Source: Saccharofermentans sp. (GTDB taxonomy: Bacteria > Bacillota > Clostridia > Saccharofermentanales > Saccharofermentanaceae). Taken from it: 64,000 nucleotides of DNA. Positions 26,056 to 35,054 of this stretch are shown here, one piece after another. The translations under genes and the position numbers were made by a program. Location of the stretch: assembly GCA_016292135.1 (NCBI GenBank), contig JAEFAZ010000009.1:1-64000 (forward strand), in the 5' to 3' direction. How positions within the stretch are numbered: position 1 is the first letter of the stretch; every line of letters starts with the position of its first letter. The notes beneath the pieces were generated by a model that saw only the letters and a list, made by a program, of their open reading frames with translations, searched no databases and was not told the origin of the DNA.

Positions 26056-26727
26056 TCATATCCCTTTCATCTTGTCTTTCATGATCAACAGACTCTCTGT
26101 GATCAGAACGCCGTGATCGGCGGCGATGCCGTCTCTTGAGATCACTTTGTATTTCTTATCTTCTATCCCGCAGACCGTATTCTTTTCGACCCTGATAACA
26201 CTGCTGAGCCTGGTATCAGAAGAATCTGCCGTGAGCGTCAGGATGAGATCGCCGTTCTCATCTTCTTTAAGGTCTATGTCGAACCAGTCAGCCTCTGCAG
26301 CATCGTCACCTGCCGCAAAAGTTATGTCATCCTTTTTTACTACCGTCGCGAAAACGGTCGTGATTATCCTGGTCCTGGGATCCCTGTCCCAGTCGCCGTA
26401 GGTCTTGAGCTGGACAGCATCGATGCCGTCTATCCCGGTCTCTTCAGCGAGCTCTCTTAAAGCCGCATCCTTGAGGTTCTCTTTGTATTCGACAAATCCT
26501 CCGGGAACGCCCCACATGCCTATGGACGGGTGGTTGCCGCGCCTGATCATCATGACCTTCTTTAGGTCGCCTCCTTCTTCTGCGAACACGACAGTATCGA
26601 CTGTAGCGGAAGGGTTATCCCATTTCTTGGGGTCGTAGTTTTCGAGAAACTCCTCGAGCGTCTCTCCCGCGGCATTGGTCTGATAGATCCCGCGGTACTG
26701 CTCTATCATATCCTTGGGCATGTACAT
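26056..26727 (-). CDS. NUDIX hydrolase
   Basis: 223 residues. The Nudix box starts GGFVEYKENLKDAALREL and ends AEETGI (near 75-97), with the catalytic REL-x-EET pattern. The extra N-terminal 45 residues and the C-terminal half are like ADP-ribose/NAD-type Nudix proteins. It cleaves a nucleoside diphosphate linked to another moiety; the substrate is unknown. AAGGAG lies nine bases before the ATG, and the gene is 13 bases downstream of thrH in the same run. Confidence 0.85.
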   Translation of the reverse strand: MYMPKDMIEQYRGIYQTNAAGETLEEFLENYDPKKWDNPSATVDTVVFAEEGGDLKKVMMIRRGNHPSIGMWGVPGGFVEYKENLKDAALRELAEETGIDGIDAVQLKTYGDWDRDPRTRIITTVFATVVKKDDITFAAGDDAAEADWFDIDLKEDENGDLILTLTADSSDTRLSSVIRVEKNTVCGIEDKKYKVISRDGIAADHGVLITESLLIMKDKMKGI

Positions 26728-26740
26728 GGTATGTCTCTCC

Positions 26741-27343
26741 TTATTTCAGCGCGCCGAGGATGGCAGCGAGGAAATCATCGTACTCTTCGAATGCGGGAAG
26801 GTCGGGATTGTCCTTCTTTATCTGCTCGGTGCTCCTGAAAAGGAACCCTGCGCGGGATGCGCGGATCATGCCGAGGTCGTTGTAGCTGTCGCCTGCTGCG
26901 ATCGTATCGAAGCCCATCTCCTGCAGACCCTTGACGGTCGTTAACTTGCTGTTTTCGCAGCGCATCTTAAAGCCTGTGATCTCTCCTGAGGGCGCTACTT
27001 CCAGGCTGTTGCAGAAGAGCGTGGGGTAACCTAATTTTTCCATCAGGGGCATGGCGAACTCAACGAAAGTATCGCTCAAAATTATCACCTGGCATTTCTT
27101 GCGGAGTTCGTCCAGGAACTCTTTTGCGCCTTCAAGAGGCTCGATGGTGGAGATAACCTGCTGGATCTCCTTAAGTCCCAATCCGTGCTCTTTGAGCACG
27201 CCCAGACGCCAGCGCATGAGCTTATCGTAATCAGGCTCGTCCCTGGTCGTGCGCTTGAGTTCGGGGATACCCGAAGCCTCTGCGAAAGCGATCCATATCT
27301 CGGGAACAACAACACCTTCCATATCAAGACATACTACATCCAT
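26741..27343 (-). CDS. thrH: ThrH-like phosphoserine phosphatase / homoserine phosphotransferase
   Basis: 200 residues. It is a HAD enzyme that dephosphorylates phosphoserine and can move the phosphate to homoserine. CLDMEGVVVPEIWIAFAE, TRDEPDYD, LEGAKEFLDEL, VILSDTFVEF and AAGDSYNDLGM match Pseudomonas ThrH along its length. Of the two in-frame ATGs, the second (27343) is better placed, nine bases from GGAGG. Gaps of 19 and 13 bases to its neighbours put it in the acyl-transfer operon. It could act on a phosphorylated three-carbon acid there, but this is inference. Confidence 0.88.
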   Translation of the reverse strand: MDVVCLDMEGVVVPEIWIAFAEASGIPELKRTTRDEPDYDKLMRWRLGVLKEHGLGLKEIQQVISTIEPLEGAKEFLDELRKKCQVIILSDTFVEFAMPLMEKLGYPTLFCNSLEVAPSGEITGFKMRCENSKLTTVKGLQEMGFDTIAAGDSYNDLGMIRASRAGFLFRSTEQIKKDNPDLPAFEEYDDFLAAILGALK

Positions 27344-27362
27344 TTCCATTTACCTCCGATCG

Positions 27363-28889
27363 TCAGATCCTTGCATATATGAATGCCCCGGAATCGTAAC
27401 CGAGACCGTATTTTCCGAATACCACTACCGCCAGGATCAGGAGCGCCAGCAGTAAGATCCTTACGCCGACGGGAATCTTCGCCGTCAGTGCGAGGACGCT
27501 CTTAGGCTCTTCATTCTGATCAGGACGGAATTTATAGATATCGACTGCGATAAGTATAACTGAAGCAACAGCCAGTACCACTATGTCAGGCACAGTGATG
27601 CCCGTTGCGAGAATGCCTCCCTCAGGGGATGCGCCTGCCGTAAAGAGAGCCTTGAAAAGCTGCAGTGCATCAGGGACGTTCGCTGCGCGGAAGAAGAAGA
27701 AACCTATGAGGACGAGAACGAAAGTCCTTACTCCGCAGAAGATCTTGTAGGGGAGCTTTTCGGGCTTGAAAGGCTTCCTCATTTTCGCGAAAAGGGGCTC
27801 GGCGATCATGCCTCCTACGATATAGAAGCAGTGCAGCAAACCCGAACCGATGATGTATTTCCAGAGTCCGCCGTGCCAGTAGCCTACAGCCGTCCAGAGG
27901 ACCAGCATCGCAAGATAGACGGGAACTTTCTTTCCCTTCTTCTTTCCGAAGAGCTTCTTGGACTTGTCGCCGACTGCGATCAGCGGAGCGGACTTTAAGA
28001 GCGGATAGTAGAGGAAATCTCTGAGCCAGGTTCCCAGCGTTATATGCCATCTCTGCCAGTATTCTCTGATGGACAGTGACATATAGGGGCTGTTGAAGTT
28101 CTCCGGGATCTTAATGCCGAAGATGTAAGACGTGCCGATGGCGACTTCCATGCAGCCCATGAAGTCCGTATAAAGCTGCAGAGCGAAGAGGAGGACGCCC
28201 AGCAGGACATAAGCTCCCGTATAGGTCTCATGGTCGCCGTAGACCGCATTTACGATGACGGCGGCACGCTCGGCAATGATGAGCTTCAGGAAGAAACCCC
28301 AGGCGATCCTGACGGCTCCCTTGCGGAAATTCTCATATTCAGGCTTTACTTCTTTCCTGAACTCTTCCGACAGTTCCCCGTAGCGGTTCATGGGACCGGA
28401 TGTCATGTAGGGGAAGTAGCAGGCGAAGAGGAGATAGCGGAAAAAGCTCTTTTCGGCGGGGATGATGCCCCAGAGACAATCGAGGACATAGCCTGTCATC
28501 TGCAGCGTGTAGAAGGACATGCCGAGAGGCACTGCAACCGCCAGAAAGCTTCCGGCCGTTGCTTTTGTAACATTGTTAATGTTTTCGGTCACGAGATCCA
28601 GCACGCCGTAGTACTTGACTGCACACATCAAGGCGATGTTGATTACTATCGCGATAACGGCTGCTGCCGTCTTGGACTTTCCTTCGCCCTTTCCTGCCGC
28701 GATCTTGCCGGCAAAGAAAGTCGTAACTGCCGTGAACAATACGAAGCCCAGCGTCCAGGCGCCGCATACCGCGAGGAAGGCGACGCTTCCTGCGAGCAAC
28801 ACATAAGGCCTGACCTTGGCGGGGAGAATGTAATATATCAGCGCAACGACTGCTACGAATCCGAGATAGACAGCTGAAACAAGTGACAT
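27363..28889 (-). CDS. MBOAT-family O-acyltransferase (DltB/AlgI-like)
   Basis: 508 residues with about ten to eleven membrane helices. Hallmarks of the DltB/AlgI branch are SFYTLQMTGYVLDC, FPYMTSGPMNR, YTDFMGCMEVAIG, REYWQRWHITLGTWLRDFLY and the catalytic His in GYWHGGLW (His339). The C-terminal YDSGAFIYARI matches the usual FIYF tail. It would transfer an acyl group from a carrier inside to an acceptor outside the membrane. It starts within the VOC stop (TAATG overlap) and sits with an ACP and FkbH rather than DltA. Confidence 0.93.
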   Translation of the reverse strand: MSLVSAVYLGFVAVVALIYYILPAKVRPYVLLAGSVAFLAVCGAWTLGFVLFTAVTTFFAGKIAAGKGEGKSKTAAAVIAIVINIALMCAVKYYGVLDLVTENINNVTKATAGSFLAVAVPLGMSFYTLQMTGYVLDCLWGIIPAEKSFFRYLLFACYFPYMTSGPMNRYGELSEEFRKEVKPEYENFRKGAVRIAWGFFLKLIIAERAAVIVNAVYGDHETYTGAYVLLGVLLFALQLYTDFMGCMEVAIGTSYIFGIKIPENFNSPYMSLSIREYWQRWHITLGTWLRDFLYYPLLKSAPLIAVGDKSKKLFGKKKGKKVPVYLAMLVLWTAVGYWHGGLWKYIIGSGLLHCFYIVGGMIAEPLFAKMRKPFKPEKLPYKIFCGVRTFVLVLIGFFFFRAANVPDALQLFKALFTAGASPEGGILATGITVPDIVVLAVASVILIAVDIYKFRPDQNEEPKSVLALTAKIPVGVRILLLALLILAVVVFGKYGLGYDSGAFIYARI

Positions 28890-29287
28890 TATAAGGGCTC
28901 CTTATCTGCTATCTCGATTATCCCGATGTCCGGATTGACCATGAAGACGACACGCCTTCCGTCAAGGCAGGGCGCGGGTTCTATGTCACGGAAGAGCATG
29001 TAGCCCTTCCCTTCAAATTCTTCTTTCGCCTTCTCCAGGTCTTCTGCGATGAAGCACAGGTGGTAAGGCGCGTTCTTGAATTTCTTTAAGAGAGGCATCA
29101 GCGGGGATTCCGCAGATGCGGGTTCTATCAGTTCAACACAGTATCCTCCGTTGGCGATGAACTCGATATTAACGTCTCTTATGGGATCGTATTCAACGGG
29201 GCGTACGACATCAAATCCGAGGGCGGCAAAAGCATCCCTCGAATCAGCAAGCCTTTTTACGAGATATCCTATGTGATGTACTTCCAA
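28889..29287 (-). CDS. VOC-family protein (methylmalonyl-CoA epimerase/glyoxalase-like)
   Basis: 132 residues with two beta-alpha-beta-beta-beta modules. Metal ligands appear intact: His5 (HHIGY), Glu52 (CVELIEP), His76 (YHLCF) and Glu125 (GIIEI). The arrangement resembles methylmalonyl-CoA epimerase. It starts at TTG four bases after the ACP stop and overlaps the MBOAT start. In this operon it may epimerise or isomerise the carrier-bound acyl group; that is inference. Confidence 0.8.
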   Translation of the reverse strand: MEVHHIGYLVKRLADSRDAFAALGFDVVRPVEYDPIRDVNIEFIANGGYCVELIEPASAESPLMPLLKKFKNAPYHLCFIAEDLEKAKEEFEGKGYMLFRDIEPAPCLDGRRVVFMVNPDIGIIEIADKEPL

Positions 29288-29291
29288 AGGC

Positions 29292-29534
29292 TTATCCCAA
29301 CTTCTCGATTATGACATCGACCATCTCGCCGACGTTCTTAAGGTGTGTTGTCTGACCCATTGTAAACTTGATCCCGAAAGCACGCTCAACGGCAACGAGG
29401 AGATTGATGTGCTCCAATGAATCCCAGCCGTCGACATCGGATGCAACGGTCTCATCGGATACGGTGATGTCCTCATCGTCGAAAACGTCACGGAATACTT
29501 CGTTTAACTTCTCATATACTTCTTCTCTGGTCAT
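29292..29534 (-). CDS. Acyl carrier protein
   Basis: 80 residues. The phosphopantetheine site is GWDSLEH with Ser39. It is strongly acidic as usual for ACPs. GAGG lies eight bases before the ATG. It lies between fkbH and the VOC/MBOAT genes and is a discrete, non-fatty-acid carrier judging by context. It would carry the three-carbon acyl unit made by FkbH to the MBOAT enzyme, as DltC does for D-alanine. Confidence 0.93.
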   Translation of the reverse strand: MTREEVYEKLNEVFRDVFDDEDITVSDETVASDVDGWDSLEHINLLVAVERAFGIKFTMGQTTHLKNVGEMVDVIIEKLG

Positions 29535-29572
29535 GTCATGTACCTCACTTGTCTTTTTACGGATTAATTATA

Positions 29573-31372
29573 TCAGTTAACCTCGATAACGGAATTCCTA
29601 TTCTCGTAAGCTTTGGTCTCAAGTTCCCAAACGGTATTGCCTTCTTCGTCTTCACTTACTTTGGTGTAGCCTCTGTCGGCATAGAATTCCTTTACCATCT
29701 TGTTCTTGGCCGTAGGATAGTAGAATCCGCGGATCTTATCAATGCCCTTCTCTTTTGCAAGACGCACGAGCTCGTCCATCATGGCGCATTCCATGTCGCG
29801 CTTCAGGACACGGCAGCTCATGAGCCATAGGTCGATATCAAAGATCTTGCAGTCAGGTGTTGAGTCTTCATCATTGACGTGTCCGAAAACAACGGATACG
29901 ACACCGTTATCACCGAACTTGTCGATCAGCTTGCCGTAGAGCGTAATGTAATTGGGATCAGCTGCAAAAGATTCAGTCTCAGCCTGTGTGCAGCGTCTTG
30001 TCGTAAGATTGAACTGGTTGCTCTTGTTGGTGAGCTCCGTGATCCTCGCCATGTACATAGGGCTGAAGGGCAGGATCTCCGCCTTCATCTCAAGCGACTT
30101 CAGGTACTCGGTGTAGTCCGTGAAGGACGCTGCGGCAGTTGCTCTTGAGATATTTGCCTTATACATCTCGTTACGCTTGAGGTCGTCAGCCGAAAGACCG
30201 GTTACCTCAAAATATCCTGCCCCGTCCATTATCCTGATATAAGTCTCGGGGTCTCCGAGATCCGGAACGGCGATACCGTCGATCGTGCTCTCGACGATGT
30301 TCCTTTCCATGGGATTATCGTCCACGAAAACGAAAGCATCCGCACCGATGTTGATCTCGGCTGCGGTGTTTGCGATATTGGTGTTCTTGTTCTCCCAGTT
30401 TGCCTTGATGACGAGGAAGTCATCCTTCTTAAGGATCCCGTCGGGCCTTGCAAGGCCTGCAAGGGCGTTCTCCTCGTCGTTCTTGGATGCGACGGTAAGA
30501 AGTATGCCTAAGTCCCTGTGGGCCCTGATATAGCCCTGGAATTCCTCATAGAGCTCGCTTACCGCATCTTCTCTTCCTATCTTGATATTCTCGGGACCGT
30601 CGTCGCCTACCACGCCGCCCCAGAGAGTGTTGTCCAGGTCGCATGCGATCGCCTTCTTGTTCTTGCCGTAGAGGGCCTTGATTATCCTTGCGAGGTTATA
30701 TGCGAGATCGGGTGTTGCGGCAACGCAGGGATTGTACTTGTAGCGGTACCAGTCGGCAGGATCGGACCAGTTCTTGATGCCGTATTCCGCCGAGATATAG
30801 TGGATATCGTTTATGTGGAATTTCTCATGCGCTTCGGAATATTCCGAGAATTTCATGTTAAGCCTTGCAAGGAAATTCGAAAAGCCGTGTATGTTGCTTA
30901 CATCGGAGTTTCCTAAGAGCCTGTAATAAGGAAGTTCGAAATTATTCTGGATTACGATGCAGCCGTATCTTTCCTCGATCTTCTCCCACATCGTCTCGAA
31001 CCTCTTATATTCCGATTCCAGGATCTGATCGATCTCAGCTGATGACATGGTAACGTCGGGCTTGGCCTTGATATTCCTCGTTGTTGTATGGATATAGATG
31101 AGATCGGGCTTGAATTCATCGAGTTCCGGGCTTCCGAAAACGGCATCTTCCCAGTAACGGTTATATTCGGATTCATAGAATTCTGGCCTGATACCGTTAT
31201 TGAGCAGGAAGAGCTCCAGCATGAGCTTAATGTTCTCCGTGGTAGATCCGCCCAGTATCGCGATCTTCTTGTCGAGATATTTGATCCCTTCTCTTTCAAG
31301 GAGACCTCTCTTAAGGGATTTCTTCTTTCTTAAGACATATTCCGCATCGAACGGGAAATCCAGTTCTTTCAT
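29573..31372 (-). CDS. fkbH: FkbH-like HAD-IIIC phosphatase/acyltransferase (glyceryl-ACP synthase type)
   Basis: 599 residues. FkbH proteins load a glyceryl unit from 1,3-bisphosphoglycerate onto an ACP and dephosphorylate it. An N-terminal SGNH-like domain (about 35-230) is followed by HAD motif I, CDLDNTLWGGVVGDDG (Asp245, Asp247), then VASKND, FVDDNPMER and a C-terminal acetyltransferase-like part with MSCRVLKRDME. The ATG at 31372 is nine bases from AAGAAGG and is preferred over the ATG at 31381, which abuts it. It heads the seven-gene operon. A TATAAT lies at 31419-31414 on the minus strand. Confidence 0.92.
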   Translation of the reverse strand: MKELDFPFDAEYVLRKKKSLKRGLLEREGIKYLDKKIAILGGSTTENIKLMLELFLLNNGIRPEFYESEYNRYWEDAVFGSPELDEFKPDLIYIHTTTRNIKAKPDVTMSSAEIDQILESEYKRFETMWEKIEERYGCIVIQNNFELPYYRLLGNSDVSNIHGFSNFLARLNMKFSEYSEAHEKFHINDIHYISAEYGIKNWSDPADWYRYKYNPCVAATPDLAYNLARIIKALYGKNKKAIACDLDNTLWGGVVGDDGPENIKIGREDAVSELYEEFQGYIRAHRDLGILLTVASKNDEENALAGLARPDGILKKDDFLVIKANWENKNTNIANTAAEINIGADAFVFVDDNPMERNIVESTIDGIAVPDLGDPETYIRIMDGAGYFEVTGLSADDLKRNEMYKANISRATAAASFTDYTEYLKSLEMKAEILPFSPMYMARITELTNKSNQFNLTTRRCTQAETESFAADPNYITLYGKLIDKFGDNGVVSVVFGHVNDEDSTPDCKIFDIDLWLMSCRVLKRDMECAMMDELVRLAKEKGIDKIRGFYYPTAKNKMVKEFYADRGYTKVSEDEEGNTVWELETKAYENRNSVIEVN

Positions 31373-31544
31373 ATATTCCATCCTTCTTTTTGCGCGCGCG
31401 CATACTAAGAAAGATTATACACGATAATATATAATCTTGTTATGTAAGACAATTGAACTTATCCTAAGGAAAAATCATGTGAGAAATCCTGATCCTGATA
31501 CGTTTAATAAGTGAGATCTCAAAAAAAAGCAGGAGGTTAGTTGA

Positions 31545-32018
31545 TTGAAGAAAGAAGAAGTAGTCAGATTATTCGATCTTTATTCTGATGATCTTTACCG
31601 GTTTGCAGTCTCATACGTAGGGTCAAGATTTGATGCAGAAGACATTGTTCAGGAAGTGTTCCTGAAATTATTGGACAAACATCTGCTTTTCGATTTGAGA
31701 AACGAGAAAGCCTACCTCATGACAATGACCGCAAACAAGTGCAAGGATCTCTTAAGATCTTCTGCAAGACACAACAACGTGGACATTGAATCGTGCGAAC
31801 TCCAGCTTCAGTATTCCGATCTGGTCGAAGGTGAACACAGCGAAGTCTTTGATGAACTGATGAAGCTCGAAGAAGCTTACCGTCTGCCGATCTACCTGTT
31901 CTATTACTCAGGTTATTCATATAAAGAGATCGCAACCATATTAAAGCTGTCGGAGTCCGCCGTCGCAATGAGGATACAAAGAGGCAAAGAAAAGATAAGG
32001 TTCAAATTGGAGGAATAA
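31545..32018 (+). CDS. ECF-type RNA polymerase sigma factor
   Basis: 157 residues. Region 2 (about 8-72) includes RFAVSYVGSRFDAEDIVQEVF. Region 4 (about 105-155) has the helix-turn-helix GYSYKEIATILKLSESAVAMR. There is no region 3 or long N-terminus, as in ECF sigma factors. Start TTG, eight bases after AGGAGG. Its stop is two bases before a membrane-anchored partner, the classic sigma/anti-sigma order. Confidence 0.92.
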   Translation: MKKEEVVRLFDLYSDDLYRFAVSYVGSRFDAEDIVQEVFLKLLDKHLLFDLRNEKAYLMTMTANKCKDLLRSSARHNNVDIESCELQLQYSDLVEGEHSEVFDELMKLEEAYRLPIYLFYYSGYSYKEIATILKLSESAVAMRIQRGKEKIRFKLEE

Positions 32019-32020
32019 TA

Positions 32021-32737
32021 ATGAAAGAAACTTTCGATAAGATAGTCTTAAATGAAGACAGAAAAGAACAGATGCGTTCAAACATCCTTGAAAAGCAGCC
32101 CGCTAAGAAGACCTGGCTCGCGCCTGTCATCGCAGTCGCTGCAACTGTAGCCATTGTCATGATCGTACCTTTCACAAGGACGGCAGTAGTAAATGCCGCA
32201 GAACAATTATGGAAGGCAATAACGACAAGCCACAACGGTCTCAGCATTACAGTATCCGAAACGGAAGTAAAGAATACGGGTGATGAGATAGTAACAGCGT
32301 TCGATTATGAATTCTCGACAAATAATTTTGAAGACTTTGCCCAGGAGAAGAACGGCAGGCTCTTCATGGTCCTCGACGGCAAGTGGACCGATGTTACGGA
32401 CAAGTGCAGCATGGACAAGTATTACCGTCAGGAGATAAAAGAAAAAGACGGAACCAAGACTGTCATCATCATCGGCGGCACTCCCGAAGATCACGGCTGG
32501 TGCATATTCACCGGAAAAGGCGAATTCCTTGATTTCATGTACAATGCAAAGGGCAAGCCGGAATGGCTTAAGAAAGCCCTTACTGATGAAGGTCATTCAG
32601 ATGCGATAGAACAGCTCGGCAAGACAGACGGATTCACCATCATCGGCTCCCTCAAATCAGGTGATACGGGAGATGTTTCCGTTGACATGGATGAGATAGA
32701 CTGTTTCGGCATCAGTTACGATCCGGAAGATAACTGA
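32021..32737 (+). CDS. Putative membrane-anchored anti-sigma factor
   Basis: 238 residues. A short basic cytoplasmic N-terminus (1-30), one membrane helix (about 31-50) and a large extracytoplasmic domain of unknown family. GGAGG within the sigma gene end serves as SD. Position right after an ECF sigma gene and the topology suggest it holds the sigma factor and senses an envelope signal. The extracellular domain resembles DUF4179-type anti-sigma proteins only loosely. Confidence 0.7.
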   Translation: MKETFDKIVLNEDRKEQMRSNILEKQPAKKTWLAPVIAVAATVAIVMIVPFTRTAVVNAAEQLWKAITTSHNGLSITVSETEVKNTGDEIVTAFDYEFSTNNFEDFAQEKNGRLFMVLDGKWTDVTDKCSMDKYYRQEIKEKDGTKTVIIIGGTPEDHGWCIFTGKGEFLDFMYNAKGKPEWLKKALTDEGHSDAIEQLGKTDGFTIIGSLKSGDTGDVSVDMDEIDCFGISYDPEDN

Positions 32738-32756
32738 TATTTCCATATCCTTCAAC

Positions 32757-32790
32757 AAAAAGCAGCAGAGGCATCGCCTCTGCTGTTTTT
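32757..32790. terminator. Bidirectional intrinsic terminator
   Basis: Perfect ten-base arms CAGCAGAGGC (32763-32772) and GCCTCTGCTG (32776-32785) have A5 before and T5 after. It can stop the sigma/anti-sigma transcript and the converging GH3 transcript. Confidence 0.92.
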
Positions 32791-32809
32791 GTTATCGGTT
32801 TTTTCATCC

Positions 32810-34930
32810 TTATTCTTTTACCGGGATCCCTTTTATCGTAACGGCTTCAGATCCGTACAGCTCCGCGGTCCTCTTATCGGGCTGGCCGAATCCTATGAAC
32901 AGATCCGCCGAAGCTGCATCGACGATCCTCTCACCTTCATTATCAACTGTGGCAAATGCGGTCAGAGGGATCTCTATCATAAGGTCTGCCGATAATCCTG
33001 CTTTGATATTTACGGGCTTAAATGCGCAGAGCCTTGCATTCAATGTCTCATATCCTGAATCTGTCCTGATATATGCCTGAAGTATTTCCCTGGCATCGTA
33101 AGAACCCGTATTGCTTGCTTTTACGCTTATTGTTATCTTGTCTTCATCTCTTGATGCAACATAGGCGGAATCGACTTTCGTCTTGGAATAACCCAGACCG
33201 AATCCGAAGGGATAAAGAGGCTTTTTCTCAAGATATCTGTATGTCCTTCCCTTCATGGAATAGTCGCAGAAATCAGGGATGTCTTCCACCTTCTCATAGA
33301 CCGTTACGGGAAGCTTGCCGGAAGGATTGACCTTGCCGAATATGATGTCAGCGATCGTATCTCCTCCTCTGGGACCCGGATACCAGCACTGAAGTACCGC
33401 CGAAGCCTTCTCCTCTGCAAATCTCATGTCCATCGCGCTCCCTGTCATCATAAGGACTACGAAAGGCGTTCCCGTCTTTATGACGGCATCGATCAAAACT
33501 CGCTGGGATTCGGGCAGAGACAGATCGACCTTGTCACCCGATGCGAACTGGTTGCCGGTATCGCCTTCCTCTCCTTCTATCGTCGCATCGAGACCGAGGC
33601 AGAGAACGACCATGTCGGAGTGTTCTGCAACGGTCACTGCTTCCGAGATCCTGTTGAAAGGACGGGCGAGATTATCGGGCTTGTTCTTAAACAGATCCGC
33701 TCCCTCGGAATAGAGGATCCTGATCCCGTCAGCGCCGTGGATCAATCCTGCAAGAGGCGTGATGTATTCGGACGAAGTTCCGAAATAGTTGCCTTCCAGG
33801 GCAGCTCTGCTGTCCGCATTGGGACCAATGACGCCGATCGTCTTTATCCTGCTCCTGTCAACGGGAAGGATACCGTCGTTCTTGAGCATTACGATGCTCT
33901 CTTCGCATGCCCTCTTAGCAACGGCAAGGTGCTCGGCGCACTCCACCTTCTCGTAAGGGATGGAATCGTATTCGTTCTCTTCGAAAAGGCCGAGAAGGAA
34001 TCTCGTGGTAAAGAGCTTGATACAGGATCTCCTTACATATTCCTCCTTGATCTTGCCCTCTTTAAGGCCCTGATCGATCGAAAGGTATGTACATCCGCAG
34101 TTAAGGTCGCACCCCTGTTCCAGCGCAAGTGCGGCGCTCTCAACGGGATCTGCAGTTACTTTGTGATTCTCGTGGAAATCTCGGATAGCCCAGCAGTCGG
34201 AAAGGAAGTGTCCTTCGAAGCCCCACTTTTCGAAAAGCACGTCTCCCATAAGATAGGAATGTGCACAGCAGGGCTCGCCGTTGGTCCTGTTGTAGGCACC
34301 CATCACGGATTCGACGCCGGCTTCCTTTACACAGGCTTCGAACTGGGGAAGGTATGTCTCATAAAGATCCTTAAGACTTACTTCGGCGTTGAAATAGTGA
34401 CGCTGGGCTTCAGGTCCCGAATGGACCGCATAATGCTTGGCACAGGCAGCCGTCTTCATGTGGGGATCGTCAGCCTTGGGGCCTTTTCCCTCCTGGAGAC
34501 CGTGGATAAACTTCACGGCCAGCCTTGCTATATGGTAAGGATCCTCGCCGTATGTCTCCTGTCCTCTGCCCCACCTGGGATCCCTGAAGAGATTGACATT
34601 GGGAGACCAGATGGTAAGTCCCTTATAGATATCCCTGTCTTCGTGCTTCGAGTACTCGTTGTACTTGGCTCTGGCTTCAGTCGATATTACGTCTCCTATC
34701 TCGTCAAGGAGTTCCGGATCGAATGTCGCACCGAGTCCGATCGCCTGGGGGAATCCTGTTGCTGTTCCGCTCCTCGCAAAACCGTGAAGGCCCTCGTTCC
34801 ACCAGTTGTATTCGGGGATACCGAGCCTCGGTATGGCGGGCGCATCGTATCTTAACTGTGATGCCATCTCAGACAGTGTCATGCGGGACACCAGCTCTTC
34901 TGCCTTTATCCTTGCTTCGTCTCTGTTCAT
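32810..34930 (-). CDS. Glycoside hydrolase family 3, probable beta-xylosidase/beta-glucosidase
   Basis: 706 residues. An N-terminal TIM-barrel domain contains NWWNEGLHG (near 43-50), DPRWGRGQETYGEDP, KHYAVHSGPE and the nucleophile in LSDCWAIRDF (Asp245). A C-terminal alpha/beta sandwich and an Fn3-like domain complete the GH3 fold. The NWWNEGLHG and KHYAVHSGPE blocks are typical of the beta-xylosidase branch. No signal peptide, so it acts on imported oligosaccharides. The ATG at 34930 follows GAGGAG; 16 extra upstream codons are open but lack an SD. It is divergent from the AraC regulator. Confidence 0.93.
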   Translation of the reverse strand: MNRDEARIKAEELVSRMTLSEMASQLRYDAPAIPRLGIPEYNWWNEGLHGFARSGTATGFPQAIGLGATFDPELLDEIGDVISTEARAKYNEYSKHEDRDIYKGLTIWSPNVNLFRDPRWGRGQETYGEDPYHIARLAVKFIHGLQEGKGPKADDPHMKTAACAKHYAVHSGPEAQRHYFNAEVSLKDLYETYLPQFEACVKEAGVESVMGAYNRTNGEPCCAHSYLMGDVLFEKWGFEGHFLSDCWAIRDFHENHKVTADPVESAALALEQGCDLNCGCTYLSIDQGLKEGKIKEEYVRRSCIKLFTTRFLLGLFEENEYDSIPYEKVECAEHLAVAKRACEESIVMLKNDGILPVDRSRIKTIGVIGPNADSRAALEGNYFGTSSEYITPLAGLIHGADGIRILYSEGADLFKNKPDNLARPFNRISEAVTVAEHSDMVVLCLGLDATIEGEEGDTGNQFASGDKVDLSLPESQRVLIDAVIKTGTPFVVLMMTGSAMDMRFAEEKASAVLQCWYPGPRGGDTIADIIFGKVNPSGKLPVTVYEKVEDIPDFCDYSMKGRTYRYLEKKPLYPFGFGLGYSKTKVDSAYVASRDEDKITISVKASNTGSYDAREILQAYIRTDSGYETLNARLCAFKPVNIKAGLSADLMIEIPLTAFATVDNEGERIVDAASADLFIGFGQPDKRTAELYGSEAVTIKGIPVKE

Positions 34931-35054
34931 ACCTTTTCTCCTCGCTCTTTGATGGTCCCTCGCGGGACAGCCTGTCATCTATATTTCTGATATAATCTAT
35001 TCAATCAGTTCTATTCTATATTATATGACATAACACGAAACGGGAACCAGTACT
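34931..35054. promoter_or_regulatory. Divergent promoter region between GH3 and AraC genes
   Basis: 124 AT-rich bases hold TATAAT (34990-34995) and other -10-like hexamers for both directions. A short inverted repeat, GTCCC-TCGC-GGGAC, lies near 34955-34970. It is the expected control region for divergent transcription of the sugar hydrolase and its regulator, but exact hexamer pairs cannot be fixed by eye. Confidence 0.4.

Noticed and set aside
33620..34855. 411-codon plus-strand open frame
   Set aside because: Wholly antisense to the GH3 gene, whose motifs are continuous; no start signal or family resemblance.
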